Numbered from the stretch's first letter, positions 8,433 through 17,082 are shown. The stretch is 47,206 bases of DNA from an uncultured Verrucomicrobiota bacterium (GCA_903960845.1 CAJCCF010000006.1:1-47206); one strand, 5' to 3'. Notes: generated from the letters alone by a model not told the origin. Translations and numbers: made by a program.

Positions 8433-10358
8433 ATGAAATTTCTCCCACTCCTTGCCCTCCTCGGCGCTCAACTGTTCGCGGCTGAGGGATTGCAGCCCAT
8501 CACCTACAACCACCCCGGCCTGGTCGTTGATTTGGAGGTCGGCCTGTGGGCCTGGCCGGTGCCCTGTGATGCGGATGGCGACGGCGATTTCGATCTCATG
8601 ATTTCCTGCCCGGACAAGCCTCACAATGGTGTCTACCTCTTCGAGAACACCAGCGGTGACACGGCAAAAAACAAGATGCCGGTGTTCAAGCCGGGCAAAT
8701 TCATCAGCAAGACCACCCCCTATGTCATGCCGAGCTATGTGAACGGCAAAATGCGCGTGCTGACACCCGGTGCGGAGTACCCCAACTTCATCAAAACCGG
8801 GATCGATGAAAAAGTGAAACTGCCCGTCGATCCCAAATGGTACAAACCAAAGGGCAAACAGCCCAAAGGCCCCAGGGTGCGCCACAATCAGTGGCGCTAT
8901 GTGGACTACGATGGAGATGGCAAAACCGATCTCGTGAACGCCATCGAAGACTGGAGTTACTATGGCTGGGACGATGCCTGGAATGAAAAAGGCGAGTGGC
9001 AAAACGGCCCGCTGCATGGCTTCGTCTTCATCTTCCGCAACATTGGCACGGACGACGAACCGAAGTACGACAAAGAGTTCCGCGTTCAGCCCGTGGACAC
9101 CTATGGCTGTCCCTCACCTAACTTTGAGGATTTCGACAAGGATGGTGATCTCGACCTGCTCTGCGGTGAGTTTCTCGACAAGTTCACCTACTTTGAAAAC
9201 ACCGGCACGCGCACCGAGCCGCAGTATGCCAAAGGCCGCCGCGTGCTTGATCCTGAAGGCAGGCACCTGCACATGGATCTGGAAATGATCGACCCCATCG
9301 CCTTCGACTGGGACAGGGATGGAGACTTCGACCTCATCTGCGGTGATGAAGATGGCCGCGTGGCCTTCATCGAAAACACCGGCAAACTCGGTGCTGACAA
9401 AACACCGGTTTTTGAAAGGCCCCGCTACTTCAAACAGGAGGCCCATGAAATCAACTTTGGCGCCCTCGTCACCCTCTTTGGCTGCGATTGGGATGGTGAC
9501 AGGGACACCGACATCATCGCGGGCAATACCGCCGGTTACATCGCCTTCATCGAAAATCTCAGCGGCCCCGGTGTCGCTGAGCCGAAGTGGGCCGCACCGG
9601 CGAAACTCAAGGCCGATGGCAAGACGCTGCGCATCATGGCCGGGAAAAACGGGAGCATTCAAGGCCCCGCCGAGGCCAAATGGGGATACACCACCCAGAC
9701 CGTTGCCGATTGGGATCACGACGGTGATCTCGACATCGTGGCAAACAGCATTCTCGGCAAAGTCGTGTGGTTTGAAAACACCGGCAGCAAGACCAAGCCG
9801 CAACTCGCCGCCGCAAAACCCGTGGAGGTCGAGTGGAGCGGGGAGCAGCCCAAACTCGCCTGGGGCTGGCTGCGGCCGGAAGGCAAGGGATTGCTCACGC
9901 AATGGCGCACCACACCGGTCGCCATCGACTGGAACAAGGACGGCCTGACCGACCTCGTCATGCTCGATCACGAGGGTTACCTCAGCTTCTTCCAGCGCAC
10001 CAAAACCGGGCTGCCGCCGCCAAAGCGCATCTTCGCCGATGCCAAGGGCAAACTCCTGCAACTCAACGCCGGAACCGCCGGCAAAAGCGGGCGCCGCAAA
10101 CTCTGCCTCATGGACTGGGACGGTGACGGCAAGCTCGACATCCTCCTCAACAGCCAGAACGCCCAGTTCCTGCGTCAGTCCGGCGAACGCGACGGCCTCA
10201 TCCTCTTTGAAGACAAGGGCAACGTCAGCGACCGCAACATCGAAGGCCACGACACAAGTCCAACGCCCGTGGATTGGGACGCCAACGGTCTGCCTGACCT
10301 GCTCATCGGTGCCGAGGATGGCCGGCTTTATTTCCTGAAGAACCCGAAGGCCAGGTGA
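8433..10358 (+). CDS. Secreted FG-GAP/VCBS repeat protein
   Basis: From the ATG at 8433 the product is 641 residues with a clear signal peptide (MKFLPLLALLGAQLFA). The body is a series of FG-GAP/VCBS-type repeats, each with a Ca-binding-like DxDxDGD loop: DADGDGDFDL, DYDGDGKTDL, DFDKDGDLDL, DWDRDGDFDL, DWDGDRDTDI, DWDHDGDLDI and DWDGDGKLDI. These fold as an integrin-alpha-like beta-propeller. Such proteins are common secreted proteins of unknown function in Verrucomicrobia and Planctomycetes. Binding of polysaccharide or surface partners is possible but not shown. Confidence 0.88.
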   Translation: MKFLPLLALLGAQLFAAEGLQPITYNHPGLVVDLEVGLWAWPVPCDADGDGDFDLMISCPDKPHNGVYLFENTSGDTAKNKMPVFKPGKFISKTTPYVMPSYVNGKMRVLTPGAEYPNFIKTGIDEKVKLPVDPKWYKPKGKQPKGPRVRHNQWRYVDYDGDGKTDLVNAIEDWSYYGWDDAWNEKGEWQNGPLHGFVFIFRNIGTDDEPKYDKEFRVQPVDTYGCPSPNFEDFDKDGDLDLLCGEFLDKFTYFENTGTRTEPQYAKGRRVLDPEGRHLHMDLEMIDPIAFDWDRDGDFDLICGDEDGRVAFIENTGKLGADKTPVFERPRYFKQEAHEINFGALVTLFGCDWDGDRDTDIIAGNTAGYIAFIENLSGPGVAEPKWAAPAKLKADGKTLRIMAGKNGSIQGPAEAKWGYTTQTVADWDHDGDLDIVANSILGKVVWFENTGSKTKPQLAAAKPVEVEWSGEQPKLAWGWLRPEGKGLLTQWRTTPVAIDWNKDGLTDLVMLDHEGYLSFFQRTKTGLPPPKRIFADAKGKLLQLNAGTAGKSGRRKLCLMDWDGDGKLDILLNSQNAQFLRQSGERDGLILFEDKGNVSDRNIEGHDTSPTPVDWDANGLPDLLIGAEDGRLYFLKNPKAR

Positions 10359-10377
10359 GACCACCTCACCGGCGCGG

Positions 10378-11670
10378 CTAGATCACATGCTCACCCTTGA
10401 GCACATCATCCAGGGTCTGGCGCTCGCGCACGACGTGAGCCTGATCACCGTCGACCAGGATTTCGGCGGGCATGGGCCGGGTGTTGTAGTTTGAGGCCAT
10501 GGTGAAACCATAGGCTCCGGCGCTCATGGCGGCGATGTAGTCGCCTTCCTTCACGATCGGGATCTCACGGTTCTGAGCCAGGTAGTCGCCCGTCTCGCAG
10601 ATGGGACCGACGACATCGACGACTTCTGTCTCCTTCGTCGCTGGCTGTTTCAAAGGCACGATCTGGTGCCAGCCTTCATACAGTGTCGGACGGATGAGGT
10701 CGTTCATGCCGGCATCGACAATTTTGAAGGTCTTGGCTCCGCCGCGCTTTTCATAAAGCACCTGGGTGAGAAGCACCCCGGCATTACCGACCATGAAACG
10801 GCCGGGCTCGCAAAGAATGCGCAGACCGAGTGGCTTGAGAAGAGGCACCACGGACTCGGCATAATTCTGAATCGTGAGGGGATGCACCTCGCTGTTTTCC
10901 TGCCACCACGCAGCATCACCGGAGTCGAGTGACTGCTTGTAATTGATGCCGATGCCGCCGCCGATGCTGAAGAATTGGATGTGATGCTTCGCCTTCATCT
11001 CCATCACGAGCGGGGAGATTTTTTTCACGGCTTCGACATAAGGATCCACGCTGGTGAGTTGGGAACCGATGTGCATCTGCAGGCCGCGGATTTCCAGGTT
11101 CGGCATCTCACTGGCGATGCGCGCATACACCTCGCCAATGCGGTCGAAGTCGATGCCAAACTTGTTCTCACTCTTGCCCGTGGTGATCTTCGCGTGCGTC
11201 TTCGCATCAACATTCGGATTCACGCGCACGGCCACCGGGGCTTTTTTGCCGATCTCACCCGCGACATGGTTGATGTAGCTCAGCTCTGCCTCGGACTCGG
11301 CATTGATGCAATAGACGCCCTGCTCCAGGGCATAGACGATCTCAGCGCGTGTCTTGCCCACACCGGCAAAGGTGCACTTACCAGCGTCACCGCCTGCCTT
11401 GATCACACGATAAAGCTCGCCGGCCGAGACAATGTCAAATCCTCCGCCGAGCTTGGCAATTGTGCTGAGCACAGCGAGGTTCGAGTTTGCCTTCACGGCA
11501 TAACAAATCAGGTGATCCAACTCGCCGAGCGCCTCATCGAGACGGGTGAAATGGCCCGTGATGGTGTCTTTGGAATAGACATAGAGAGGTGTGCCATGTT
11601 TTTGCGCCAGCGCCTGAAGGCTGACGTTTTCACAAAAGAGCTGACCCTGAGAATAGCGGAAACTGTGCAT
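10378..11670 (-). CDS. lysA: Diaminopimelate decarboxylase
   Basis: LysA converts meso-diaminopimelate to lysine, the last step of lysine synthesis, using PLP in the cytosol. The 430-residue protein has the expected length. CYAVKANSN places the PLP Lys near residue 60. GGGFDIVSAGEL, the FSIGGGIGINY glycine motif, CEPGRFMVGNAG and VGPICETGDYLA are characteristic of the fold-III decarboxylase family. The gene stands alone, convergent with the FG-GAP gene and 56 bases downstream of the DUF1501 gene in the same orientation. Confidence 0.95.
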   Translation of the reverse strand: MHSFRYSQGQLFCENVSLQALAQKHGTPLYVYSKDTITGHFTRLDEALGELDHLICYAVKANSNLAVLSTIAKLGGGFDIVSAGELYRVIKAGGDAGKCTFAGVGKTRAEIVYALEQGVYCINAESEAELSYINHVAGEIGKKAPVAVRVNPNVDAKTHAKITTGKSENKFGIDFDRIGEVYARIASEMPNLEIRGLQMHIGSQLTSVDPYVEAVKKISPLVMEMKAKHHIQFFSIGGGIGINYKQSLDSGDAAWWQENSEVHPLTIQNYAESVVPLLKPLGLRILCEPGRFMVGNAGVLLTQVLYEKRGGAKTFKIVDAGMNDLIRPTLYEGWHQIVPLKQPATKETEVVDVVGPICETGDYLAQNREIPIVKEGDYIAAMSAGAYGFTMASNYNTRPMPAEILVDGDQAHVVRERQTLDDVLKGEHVI

Positions 11671-11726
11671 AGGAAGGGCGCGCTAGATAGGCGGGAAGCG
11701 ACGGAGTGCAACCCCTGCCGCACGCC

Positions 11727-13163
11727 TCACACGATCTCCCGGATCACCTCGCCAAAATCAATCTCCAGCCGCTTGCGGCCCGGATACTCTAATCGGTGCG
11801 AGTCCAGCCCGAGCTGGCGCAGCAGTGTGGCGTGGATGTCAGTCACGTAGTGCGGGTTCTCCACGGCATGAAATCCCAGCTCATCCGTGCTGCCGTGAGC
11901 GATGCCGCCTTTGATGCCGCCGCCGGCCATCCAGACGCTGAAACCATAGGGATGATGGTCCCGGCCGTCCGCCCCCTGGGAGCCCGGCGTGCGCCCGAAT
12001 TCGGTGGCAAAGACGACGATGGTTTCTTCAAACAACCCGCGCTGCTTCAGATCGGCGATCAGGCCTGCGATGGGCTTGTCCACCTGGGCGGCGAGCTTGC
12101 TGTGACTCGCCCGCAGCTTCGAGTGGCTGTCCCACGCGCCCGCTGCGCCGTCGCCATGCATGATCTGGATGAAGCGCACACCGCGCTCCACGAATCGACG
12201 CGCGGCGAGGACCTGCTGGCCAAAGGGCCTGGTGATTTCATGATCGAGGCCGTACATCTTTTTGGTGGCCTCACTTTCATGGTCAAAGTTCACCACCTCA
12301 GGCACGTCCTTTTGCATGTGAAAAGCCAGTTCGTAGGACTTGATGCGCGCCGCCAGGGCCGGGTCATCGGGATAACGCAGCGCGCTGAGACGATTCAGTT
12401 TACCTGCCAAAGAAAAGCGCGCCGCCTGCTCCGCCTCGGCCATGGCGATCTCTGGCCGCGCATAGGCGAGCGGGTTCTTCGGATCGATCTTCAGATTCAT
12501 CGCATCATAAGCCGGCCCCAGGTAGTGACCGTCCTTGGTGTCAAAGAAGCGCGGGCCGATGTTGATGAATTGCGGCAGGTTTTCATTGAGCGGACCGAGC
12601 CCGTAATTCACCCAGGCACCGATGGTCGGGTGCCGCCCGTCCAGCATGTGCCTGCCGGTGTGGAACTGCACCTGGGCACCGTGATTGTCATCCGTGGTCC
12701 ACATGCTGCGGATGATCGCAAGATCATCGACCGAATCGCGCAGGTGGGGAAACCAGTCACTGACCTCGATGCCGCTCTGGCCGCCTTTGCGAAAGCCAAT
12801 CTGCAACGGGTAGATTTTGTTTCGCTGCTGGCCGTTCGCATCATTCACCACGACCACGCGCACCTTTTTCCGCTTCTCGGGATCGAGCACGCTTTTGTAT
12901 GGCGTCTCGCTTATGCTCTTGCCCTCATACTTGTTGAGCAGCGGCTTGGGATCAAAGCTCTCCATGTGGCTCACCCCGCCGCGCATGAAGAGCCAGATGA
13001 CGCTTTTCGCCCGTGGCTGAAAGTTCGGCTTGCCGTCAGGAAACTCCGGCAACGTCAGCCCCTGCGCCTCACGCTGCATCAGCGCCTGCAGCGCCACGCC
13101 CCCCAGGCCAAGCCCGAAGTCGGAAAGGAAGTTGCGTCGATTGCTGAGGAGTCTGTCTGGCAT
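11727..13163 (-). CDS. DUF1501 family protein, putative secreted sulfatase-like
   Basis: A 478-residue protein with a twin-arginine-like start ([16 protein letters not shown]). DUF1501 belongs to the alkaline-phosphatase superfamily and is greatly expanded in Planctomycetes and Verrucomicrobia. Characteristic stretches are [44 protein letters not shown]-like [47 protein letters not shown] and the C-terminal [13 protein letters not shown]. Members are often paired with DUF1553/PSCyt genes, but none is here. The substrate is unknown. Confidence 0.9.
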   Translation of the reverse strand: MPDRLLSNRRNFLSDFGLGLGGVALQALMQREAQGLTLPEFPDGKPNFQPRAKSVIWLFMRGGVSHMESFDPKPLLNKYEGKSISETPYKSVLDPEKRKKVRVVVVNDANGQQRNKIYPLQIGFRKGGQSGIEVSDWFPHLRDSVDDLAIIRSMWTTDDNHGAQVQFHTGRHMLDGRHPTIGAWVNYGLGPLNENLPQFINIGPRFFDTKDGHYLGPAYDAMNLKIDPKNPLAYARPEIAMAEAEQAARFSLAGKLNRLSALRYPDDPALAARIKSYELAFHMQKDVPEVVNFDHESEATKKMYGLDHEITRPFGQQVLAARRFVERGVRFIQIMHGDGAAGAWDSHSKLRASHSKLAAQVDKPIAGLIADLKQRGLFEETIVVFATEFGRTPGSQGADGRDHHPYGFSVWMAGGGIKGGIAHGSTDELGFHAVENPHYVTDIHATLLRQLGLDSHRLEYPGRKRLEIDFGEVIREIV

Positions 13164-13212
13164 GGCTGTTACATACGCCTCGACTGAGCGCCGGATTGCA
13201 GTCTCGGATCAT

Positions 13213-14244
13213 TCAGCCGCATAGTACGCGTTTCACACCAGAGCCAAGCTCTGACAACCCGAACTTCACTGGTAAGAATTGCTCAACCAGCGCCATGTTC
13301 GTCCGCGCGTGATCAGTGATCGTGAAGGTGTGAAACACCCCTCCGCCGGCGAGCGCCATGGGCAACAGTAACTGATCGGCCAGATGCAAGCCAACGGGCG
13401 CCATCGAGGCCAGATAGCTGCGCAGGCCCTTTGCCGCGCCCATGGCGACAGCTTCGGCGGATTTGCCGAGCTGCGCGATGCCGGTGCTGATTTCGCAGAC
13501 CTTTGCAAAACGGGCACCAATCAGGATGGCATTGCCGGGGCCGGTGCTCTCGTTCGCGTAGCGTAGATCGAACTGATTTTCGGGCCATTCGAGCAGTTTG
13601 GCGGCGGTCACGATTTCGCGCTTGGCGATCTCGCCGGGCAGATGCGCGTGCAGCACGCGGCCAAAGGTTTCCGCCAGCTCGCCGCGTTCGGTGAGCTTGA
13701 GCTTTTTCCATTTTTTGATCGGCGAGATTTCCGCCGTGAGCACGCCGCCGCCTGCCTGCATGAACCCGGGGCGCTCCAGCGTCACCGTCGCATTCACGCC
13801 CATTCTCCGGAGCACAGGCAGGAAGCATTGCTCGATGAACTCAAACGGCGGAGCCATCGGGTTGTGCGTGCCGCCTTCGATGCGCAGTGTGCTGGAGGCT
13901 TCCGCATGAAGCAGAGCGGGCAGCAGCGTCTGCAACACGAGCGTCGTGCTGCCGCCGGAGCCGATGGCAAAGCGGTAGTCGCCCGCTGTGATCTGGCCGG
14001 GCTGGAAAACGAGTTCTGTGGAGCCCATTTCGGCCCCTTCGACCTCCGCGCCGCAAACTTCCGCCGCCGCTTTCACGCAGGTGAGGTGCTGACGCATCAG
14101 ACCCGGCTTCGGCCGCTTCCCGCGAATGTTCGTCATCCGAAACGCCCGCCCCGTGACCAGCGCCAGCGACAGCGAAGACCGCAGCAACTGCCCGCCGCCG
14201 GATTCGCCGGAGATGGAGAGAATGGAGGTGTTGGTTTTGCTCAT
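13213..14244 (-). CDS. rtcA: RNA 3'-terminal phosphate cyclase
   Basis: RtcA uses ATP to turn an RNA 3'-phosphate into a 2',3'-cyclic phosphate through an adenylated His. The 343-residue length is normal. SGESGGGQLLRSSLSLALVTG (start), IRGKRPKPGLMRQHLTCVKAA, ESTGPGNAILIGA and the active-site region TDHARTN (His near 312) are all visible. It is separated from rtcB by a small membrane-protein gene and two plus-strand genes, so it is not directly downstream of rtcB as in Escherichia coli. I see no clear GG-N10-GC promoter before it. It belongs to the same RNA-repair island as rsr, rtcB and rtcR. Confidence 0.95.
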   Translation of the reverse strand: MSKTNTSILSISGESGGGQLLRSSLSLALVTGRAFRMTNIRGKRPKPGLMRQHLTCVKAAAEVCGAEVEGAEMGSTELVFQPGQITAGDYRFAIGSGGSTTLVLQTLLPALLHAEASSTLRIEGGTHNPMAPPFEFIEQCFLPVLRRMGVNATVTLERPGFMQAGGGVLTAEISPIKKWKKLKLTERGELAETFGRVLHAHLPGEIAKREIVTAAKLLEWPENQFDLRYANESTGPGNAILIGARFAKVCEISTGIAQLGKSAEAVAMGAAKGLRSYLASMAPVGLHLADQLLLPMALAGGGVFHTFTITDHARTNMALVEQFLPVKFGLSELGSGVKRVLCG

Positions 14245-14278
14245 TGCGAAAGAAATAGGGTTCAGATAGTTTCAGGAC

Positions 14279-14470
14279 ATGTCAGCCGGAATTGCCAGCA
14301 TTGAGGAAAAGCGTGCCGCAGATCGCCAGCGCGTCGCCGAATACCTCGAAAGCCAGCGCCCCTTCACCGATGCGGAGTGGGCAGCCCAATTGCGGCTGTT
14401 CGAGGCAGTGGGGCGCGATACGGCCTCGGCACTGCCTTTTTGGAAACGTTGGTTTTCACGATGGAACTGA
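14279..14470 (+). CDS. Small hypothetical protein
   Basis: A 63-residue reading frame, rich in charged residues with an amphipathic helix-like middle (EEKRAADRQRVAEYLESQ, AEWAAQLRLFEAVG) and a Trp-rich end (FWKRWFSRWN). It is divergent from rtcA and overlaps the kinase-like gene by 10 bases, which suggests translational coupling. I do not recognise a family. It may be a small partner of the downstream protein. Confidence 0.5.
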   Translation: MSAGIASIEEKRAADRQRVAEYLESQRPFTDAEWAAQLRLFEAVGRDTASALPFWKRWFSRWN

Positions 14471-14952
14471 AGCCTGCCAGTCTTCCACCTGGATTTGGTC
14501 AAACACGAGGCTCTGAGCACGAAGTCTGGCTTTCCGCCGACAAACTGCGCGTGATCAAGGGCACACACGCTGGCGAATTTGGGCGAAAATTCGGTCCGGA
14601 TCGTTTTGCCACGCTGGAGGAGTATTTGGAGCGCATTTGTCTGCTGAACGATGAATTCGCCGTCAGATGGCAAATCGAGGGCGTGTGCGGCGAAGGCCGT
14701 TCGCAACGCATCATCACCTCCCAGCCCGCATATCACGGCAAGCCGCCCACGTTGGCGGAAATCCGCCAGTTCATGGTGGAGCGTGGGTTTGAGTTTCATC
14801 GGACTCGGTTTGGTGATGCTTGGTTTCGAAGCGAGGATGGCATGTTGGTTTCTGATGCAGAACCGAAGAACGCTGTGGTGACAGCGAATGGGATCATGCC
14901 TTTTGATTTCATCATCGCTCGGATATCCGATGATTCGCTTATTCGAAAATGA
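14461..14952 (+). CDS. Stand-alone polyvalent-protein-kinase-like domain
   Basis: From the ATG at 14461 the product is 163 residues; a longer in-frame extension to 14377 would run through the preceding gene. GSEHEVWLSADKLRVIKGTH resembles a Gly-loop/VIK start. FATLEEYLERICLLNDEF, QPAYHGKPPTLAEIRQFMVERGF, and DGMLVSDAEPKNAVVTANG followed by MPFDFIIAR resemble the kinase-like domain of phage and mobile-element polyvalent proteins, with a catalytic-loop-like D-x-x-P-x-N. I recognise this from memory and cannot check it by profile. Its 3' end overlaps the convergent gene at 14939-15265 by 14 bases. A role in RNA repair is only suggested by position. Confidence 0.6.
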   Translation: MELKPASLPPGFGQTRGSEHEVWLSADKLRVIKGTHAGEFGRKFGPDRFATLEEYLERICLLNDEFAVRWQIEGVCGEGRSQRIITSQPAYHGKPPTLAEIRQFMVERGFEFHRTRFGDAWFRSEDGMLVSDAEPKNAVVTANGIMPFDFIIARISDDSLIRK

Positions 14953-15265
14953 GCGCAGCGATCCGCGCCAGGCCCACGAGGAAAATCAGAAAGCAGAAAG
15001 CCACGAGGATGAGGCAACCGCGCCCGATAATCTTCGACCATTTTGATTCCACCGGCACTGGCGGCTTTGCCGCCAAAGCACGCACTCCTGCGAATTCGAC
15101 GTCCTCAACCCCAATCATGCTTTCTCCGTGTTCAAGCGCATGATCGATGGCGTCGCGAAGAATCGTGAGACCTTCCCGATTGCCTTCCAACATGTTTTCG
15201 TCTTCTCCGGGTTCTCCGCAGTGAGCCCAGGCAGTTTCTTGGAGTGATGTTTCTGGCTGATCCAT
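14939..15265 (-). CDS. Small protein with C-terminal membrane anchor, downstream of rtcB
   Basis: A 108-residue protein starting 18 bases after the rtcB stop, in the same orientation, so probably in the rsr-Y RNA-rtcB transcript. The first 75 residues are acidic and soluble (ILRDAIDHALEHGESMIGVEDVEF). Residues about 82-105 form one strong hydrophobic helix (RGCLILVAFCFLIFLVGLARIAALIF). It looks like a tail-anchored or single-pass protein. I do not recognise a family. It could tether a component of the repair system to the membrane, which is speculation. Confidence 0.65.
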   Translation of the reverse strand: MDQPETSLQETAWAHCGEPGEDENMLEGNREGLTILRDAIDHALEHGESMIGVEDVEFAGVRALAAKPPVPVESKWSKIIGRGCLILVAFCFLIFLVGLARIAALIFE

Positions 15266-15283
15266 GATTTTCGAATGTTTAAC

Positions 15284-16771
15284 TCAATCATCCGCCTCCG
15301 CCGCGTCTTTGATGACGAAGCGGGCTTTGAGTTTGCAGACCTGCTGGGCCAGACCGGCGGCTTCGACGCTGTGGAGGACTTCTTTGAAGTCTTTGTAGGC
15401 GTTGGGGGCTTCGTCGATCGGGTATTGGCGGGCGTTGTAGAGGATGTCGTGGGTTTCGAAGTCGGCGTTGACCTCCTGCTGGTTGAGGTTGCGGGCGGCA
15501 GCTTTGCGGCCCATGCAGCGGCCAGCGCCGTGGTTGACGCTGTAGCAGCTTTTCACGGCATCGGGTTTCGCGACCATGACCACAGAACCGTCGCGTGGAT
15601 TTCCAGGCAGCAGGATGGGGTGGCCGGTTTCGGCGAAGGGCGTGTCTTTGATCGCGTGGTGACCACCGGGGAAGGCACGCGTGGCGCCTTTGCGGTGGAC
15701 CCAGGCGAGCTGGTTATCGACGACTTCCTGACGCGCGATGTTGTGGCTGATGAAGTACACGAGCTGGCCGGTCGTTCCTGGCAGCACCTCCTGGAAGGCC
15801 TCCAGCACGAGCGCGTTGATGAGCATGTGGTTCACGGTGGCGAAGTTCGCCCCGAGCGCCATGTCGTCGAGATATGCGTCCGCCTCGGGTGTGCCGAGCG
15901 GGGCATAGACGAGCTGCTTGTCTTCAGCAGGAAACGGCAGGTCCCAGGTGCGGAAGAAACCTTCCAGCGACTTGAACTGGCGCTGCGCGAGGATGTTCCC
16001 GAACCCACGCGATCCGCAGTGGCTTAGGAAGGCGACGTGATTGTCCCGCAGGCCGAAAACTTCGGCCGTGGAGCGCATCGCGGCGTCATCGGCGAGTTGC
16101 ACGATCTCGCACTCTCCAAAGTGGTTTCCACCTCCATAGGAGCCGAGCTGCATCATCTTGTTTTCGAAGCCGGAGAAGCCGTTGAACGCGCGCATCTTGT
16201 CCAGACGCTCGTGGAGCGTGGACACGTTTCCATCGTGGCCGAGGTGGGCGCTGTCTTCGCAACGCTGCGCCCACTCGGGCGGGATGCCGAGCGCTTCGCA
16301 CACGCTGCGGCTGGCACCTTCGGTGCAAGTCTGCACGCCAAGATCAGCGGACACACGGCGGGACTTTTTCGCCTCGCGCTGACCACGGCCAGGGCCGGTC
16401 GGCGTGCGCAGCAAAATGGCGTCGATGAGCCGGCGACGGATCGCCTTGTCCACGATCTCCTCGGCGGGAATGTTCATCTGGAGCAGCGACATGGAGCACT
16501 TGATGTCCACGCCGACCGGTCCCGGATAAATGTGCGTCGGCGAAACCATCACGCATCCCACCGGCGCTCCGTAACCGGAGTGCGCATCAGGATTGAGCAC
16601 GAGATCAGTCACGCCCGGCGCCGAGCGCGAGTTCAGCGCCTGCTCGATGCAGGACGGATCAAAGCCAGCGCGGATCGCCTCCGTCCCGATGACAGTGATG
16701 GGTTTTCCCGCGTTGTTGCGGACTGGGAGGATGGCTTCGGCTTCGCCGGTGATGTGGAAGGGGGAGGTCAT
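15284..16771 (-). CDS. rtcB: RNA-splicing ligase RtcB
   Basis: RtcB joins RNA 2',3'-cyclic-phosphate or 3'-phosphate ends to 5'-OH ends using GTP and Mn2+. The 495-residue protein has PDAHSGYGAPVGCV, GVDIKCSM with the metal-binding Asp and Cys (about 89 and 92), SYGGGNHFGE (His near 217), HCGSRG (His near 251), SHNIARQE (His near 343) and NHGAGRCMGRKAA (His near 414, the expected guanylylated residue). It is longer than the approximately 408-residue E. coli enzyme and similar to other long bacterial versions. It follows the Y RNA cluster; its start lies 41 bases after the terminal stem of the last Y RNA. All catalytic residues expected are present. Confidence 0.97.
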   Translation of the reverse strand: MTSPFHITGEAEAILPVRNNAGKPITVIGTEAIRAGFDPSCIEQALNSRSAPGVTDLVLNPDAHSGYGAPVGCVMVSPTHIYPGPVGVDIKCSMSLLQMNIPAEEIVDKAIRRRLIDAILLRTPTGPGRGQREAKKSRRVSADLGVQTCTEGASRSVCEALGIPPEWAQRCEDSAHLGHDGNVSTLHERLDKMRAFNGFSGFENKMMQLGSYGGGNHFGECEIVQLADDAAMRSTAEVFGLRDNHVAFLSHCGSRGFGNILAQRQFKSLEGFFRTWDLPFPAEDKQLVYAPLGTPEADAYLDDMALGANFATVNHMLINALVLEAFQEVLPGTTGQLVYFISHNIARQEVVDNQLAWVHRKGATRAFPGGHHAIKDTPFAETGHPILLPGNPRDGSVVMVAKPDAVKSCYSVNHGAGRCMGRKAAARNLNQQEVNADFETHDILYNARQYPIDEAPNAYKDFKEVLHSVEAAGLAQQVCKLKARFVIKDAAEADD

Positions 16772-16811
16772 TTATGATTTAGTATCTATGAATTAGAATT
16801 TGGAAAAAGGC

Positions 16812-16935
16812 GGTGACGACAAGGGGTGATGAAACATTGCTCTACCAGACTGAGCTACGGTCCCGAAAAAATGGATTGGTAGGACCGGTCGGATTCGAAC
16901 CCACGACATATGTAGTTCCATCGGCATTCGTCACC
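16812..16935 (-). ncRNA. Y RNA 1 (YrlA-like) with complete permuted tRNA body and encoded CCA
   Basis: The 124-nt unit is closed by an 8-bp stem, GGUGACGA with UCGUCACC. An inner stem, GAUGGAAC with GUUUCAUC, follows the putative Ro60-binding core (5' GACGAAUGCC, 3' ACCCCUUGUC). Its centre is a tRNA in permuted order: T arm (16904-16888, loop UUCGAAU, one G-G mismatch in the stem), acceptor 3' strand CGGUCCU, ACCA, a 12-nt linker, acceptor 5' strand GGGACCG, UA, then a D arm with a 9-nt loop containing GG. The acceptor stem has 7 pairs with one G-U. Only the anticodon arm is missing, replaced by the Ro60-binding stem. Most YrlA RNAs I know close the acceptor with a small loop, so the CCA is unusual. 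Confidence 0.88.
16839..16904 (-). other. Permuted tRNA-like module of Y RNA 1
   Basis: On the minus strand the order is T arm 16904-16888, acceptor 3' strand 16887-16881, ACCA 16880-16877, linker 16876-16865 (AUCCAUUUUUUC), acceptor 5' strand 16864-16858, U8-A9 equivalents 16857-16856, D arm 16855-16839. This is the same layout as permuted tRNA genes in some algae and archaea. RNase P and a 3'-end nuclease could in principle excise the linker. Confidence 0.85.
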
Positions 16936-16965
16936 ATTTGGGGTGATTGATTTTGAAGATGAAAG

Positions 16966-17056
16966 TGGCGACAAGGGTGGAGAGACTTCTCCGCATTGCT
17001 GCGGGGCGGGGGTCGAACCCGCTGGTTACCGATGTAGTCCGCTCCGGCATTCGCCA
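16966..17056 (-). ncRNA. Y RNA 2, T-arm-only tRNA remnant
   Basis: The 91-nt unit is closed by UGGCGA/UCGCCA (6 bp). The inner stem pairs GGAG with CUCC and GACU with AGUC. A perfect T arm is present at 17022-17006 (stem GCGGG/CCCGC, loop UUCGACC). It is followed by a hairpin CCGC-AGCAAU-GCGG at 17004-16991 in place of the acceptor stem. There is no D arm. The core GGCGAAUGCC and ACCCUUGUC matches the other units. It may be a reduced form of the YrlA module or a separate class. Confidence 0.8.
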
Positions 17057-17082
17057 GGATGATAGGTGATTAGTTAATGAGG

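Noticed and set aside
10354-10372. Hairpin GGTGAG/CTCACC after the FG-GAP gene as terminator
   Set aside because: It overlaps the stop codon and has no T tract.
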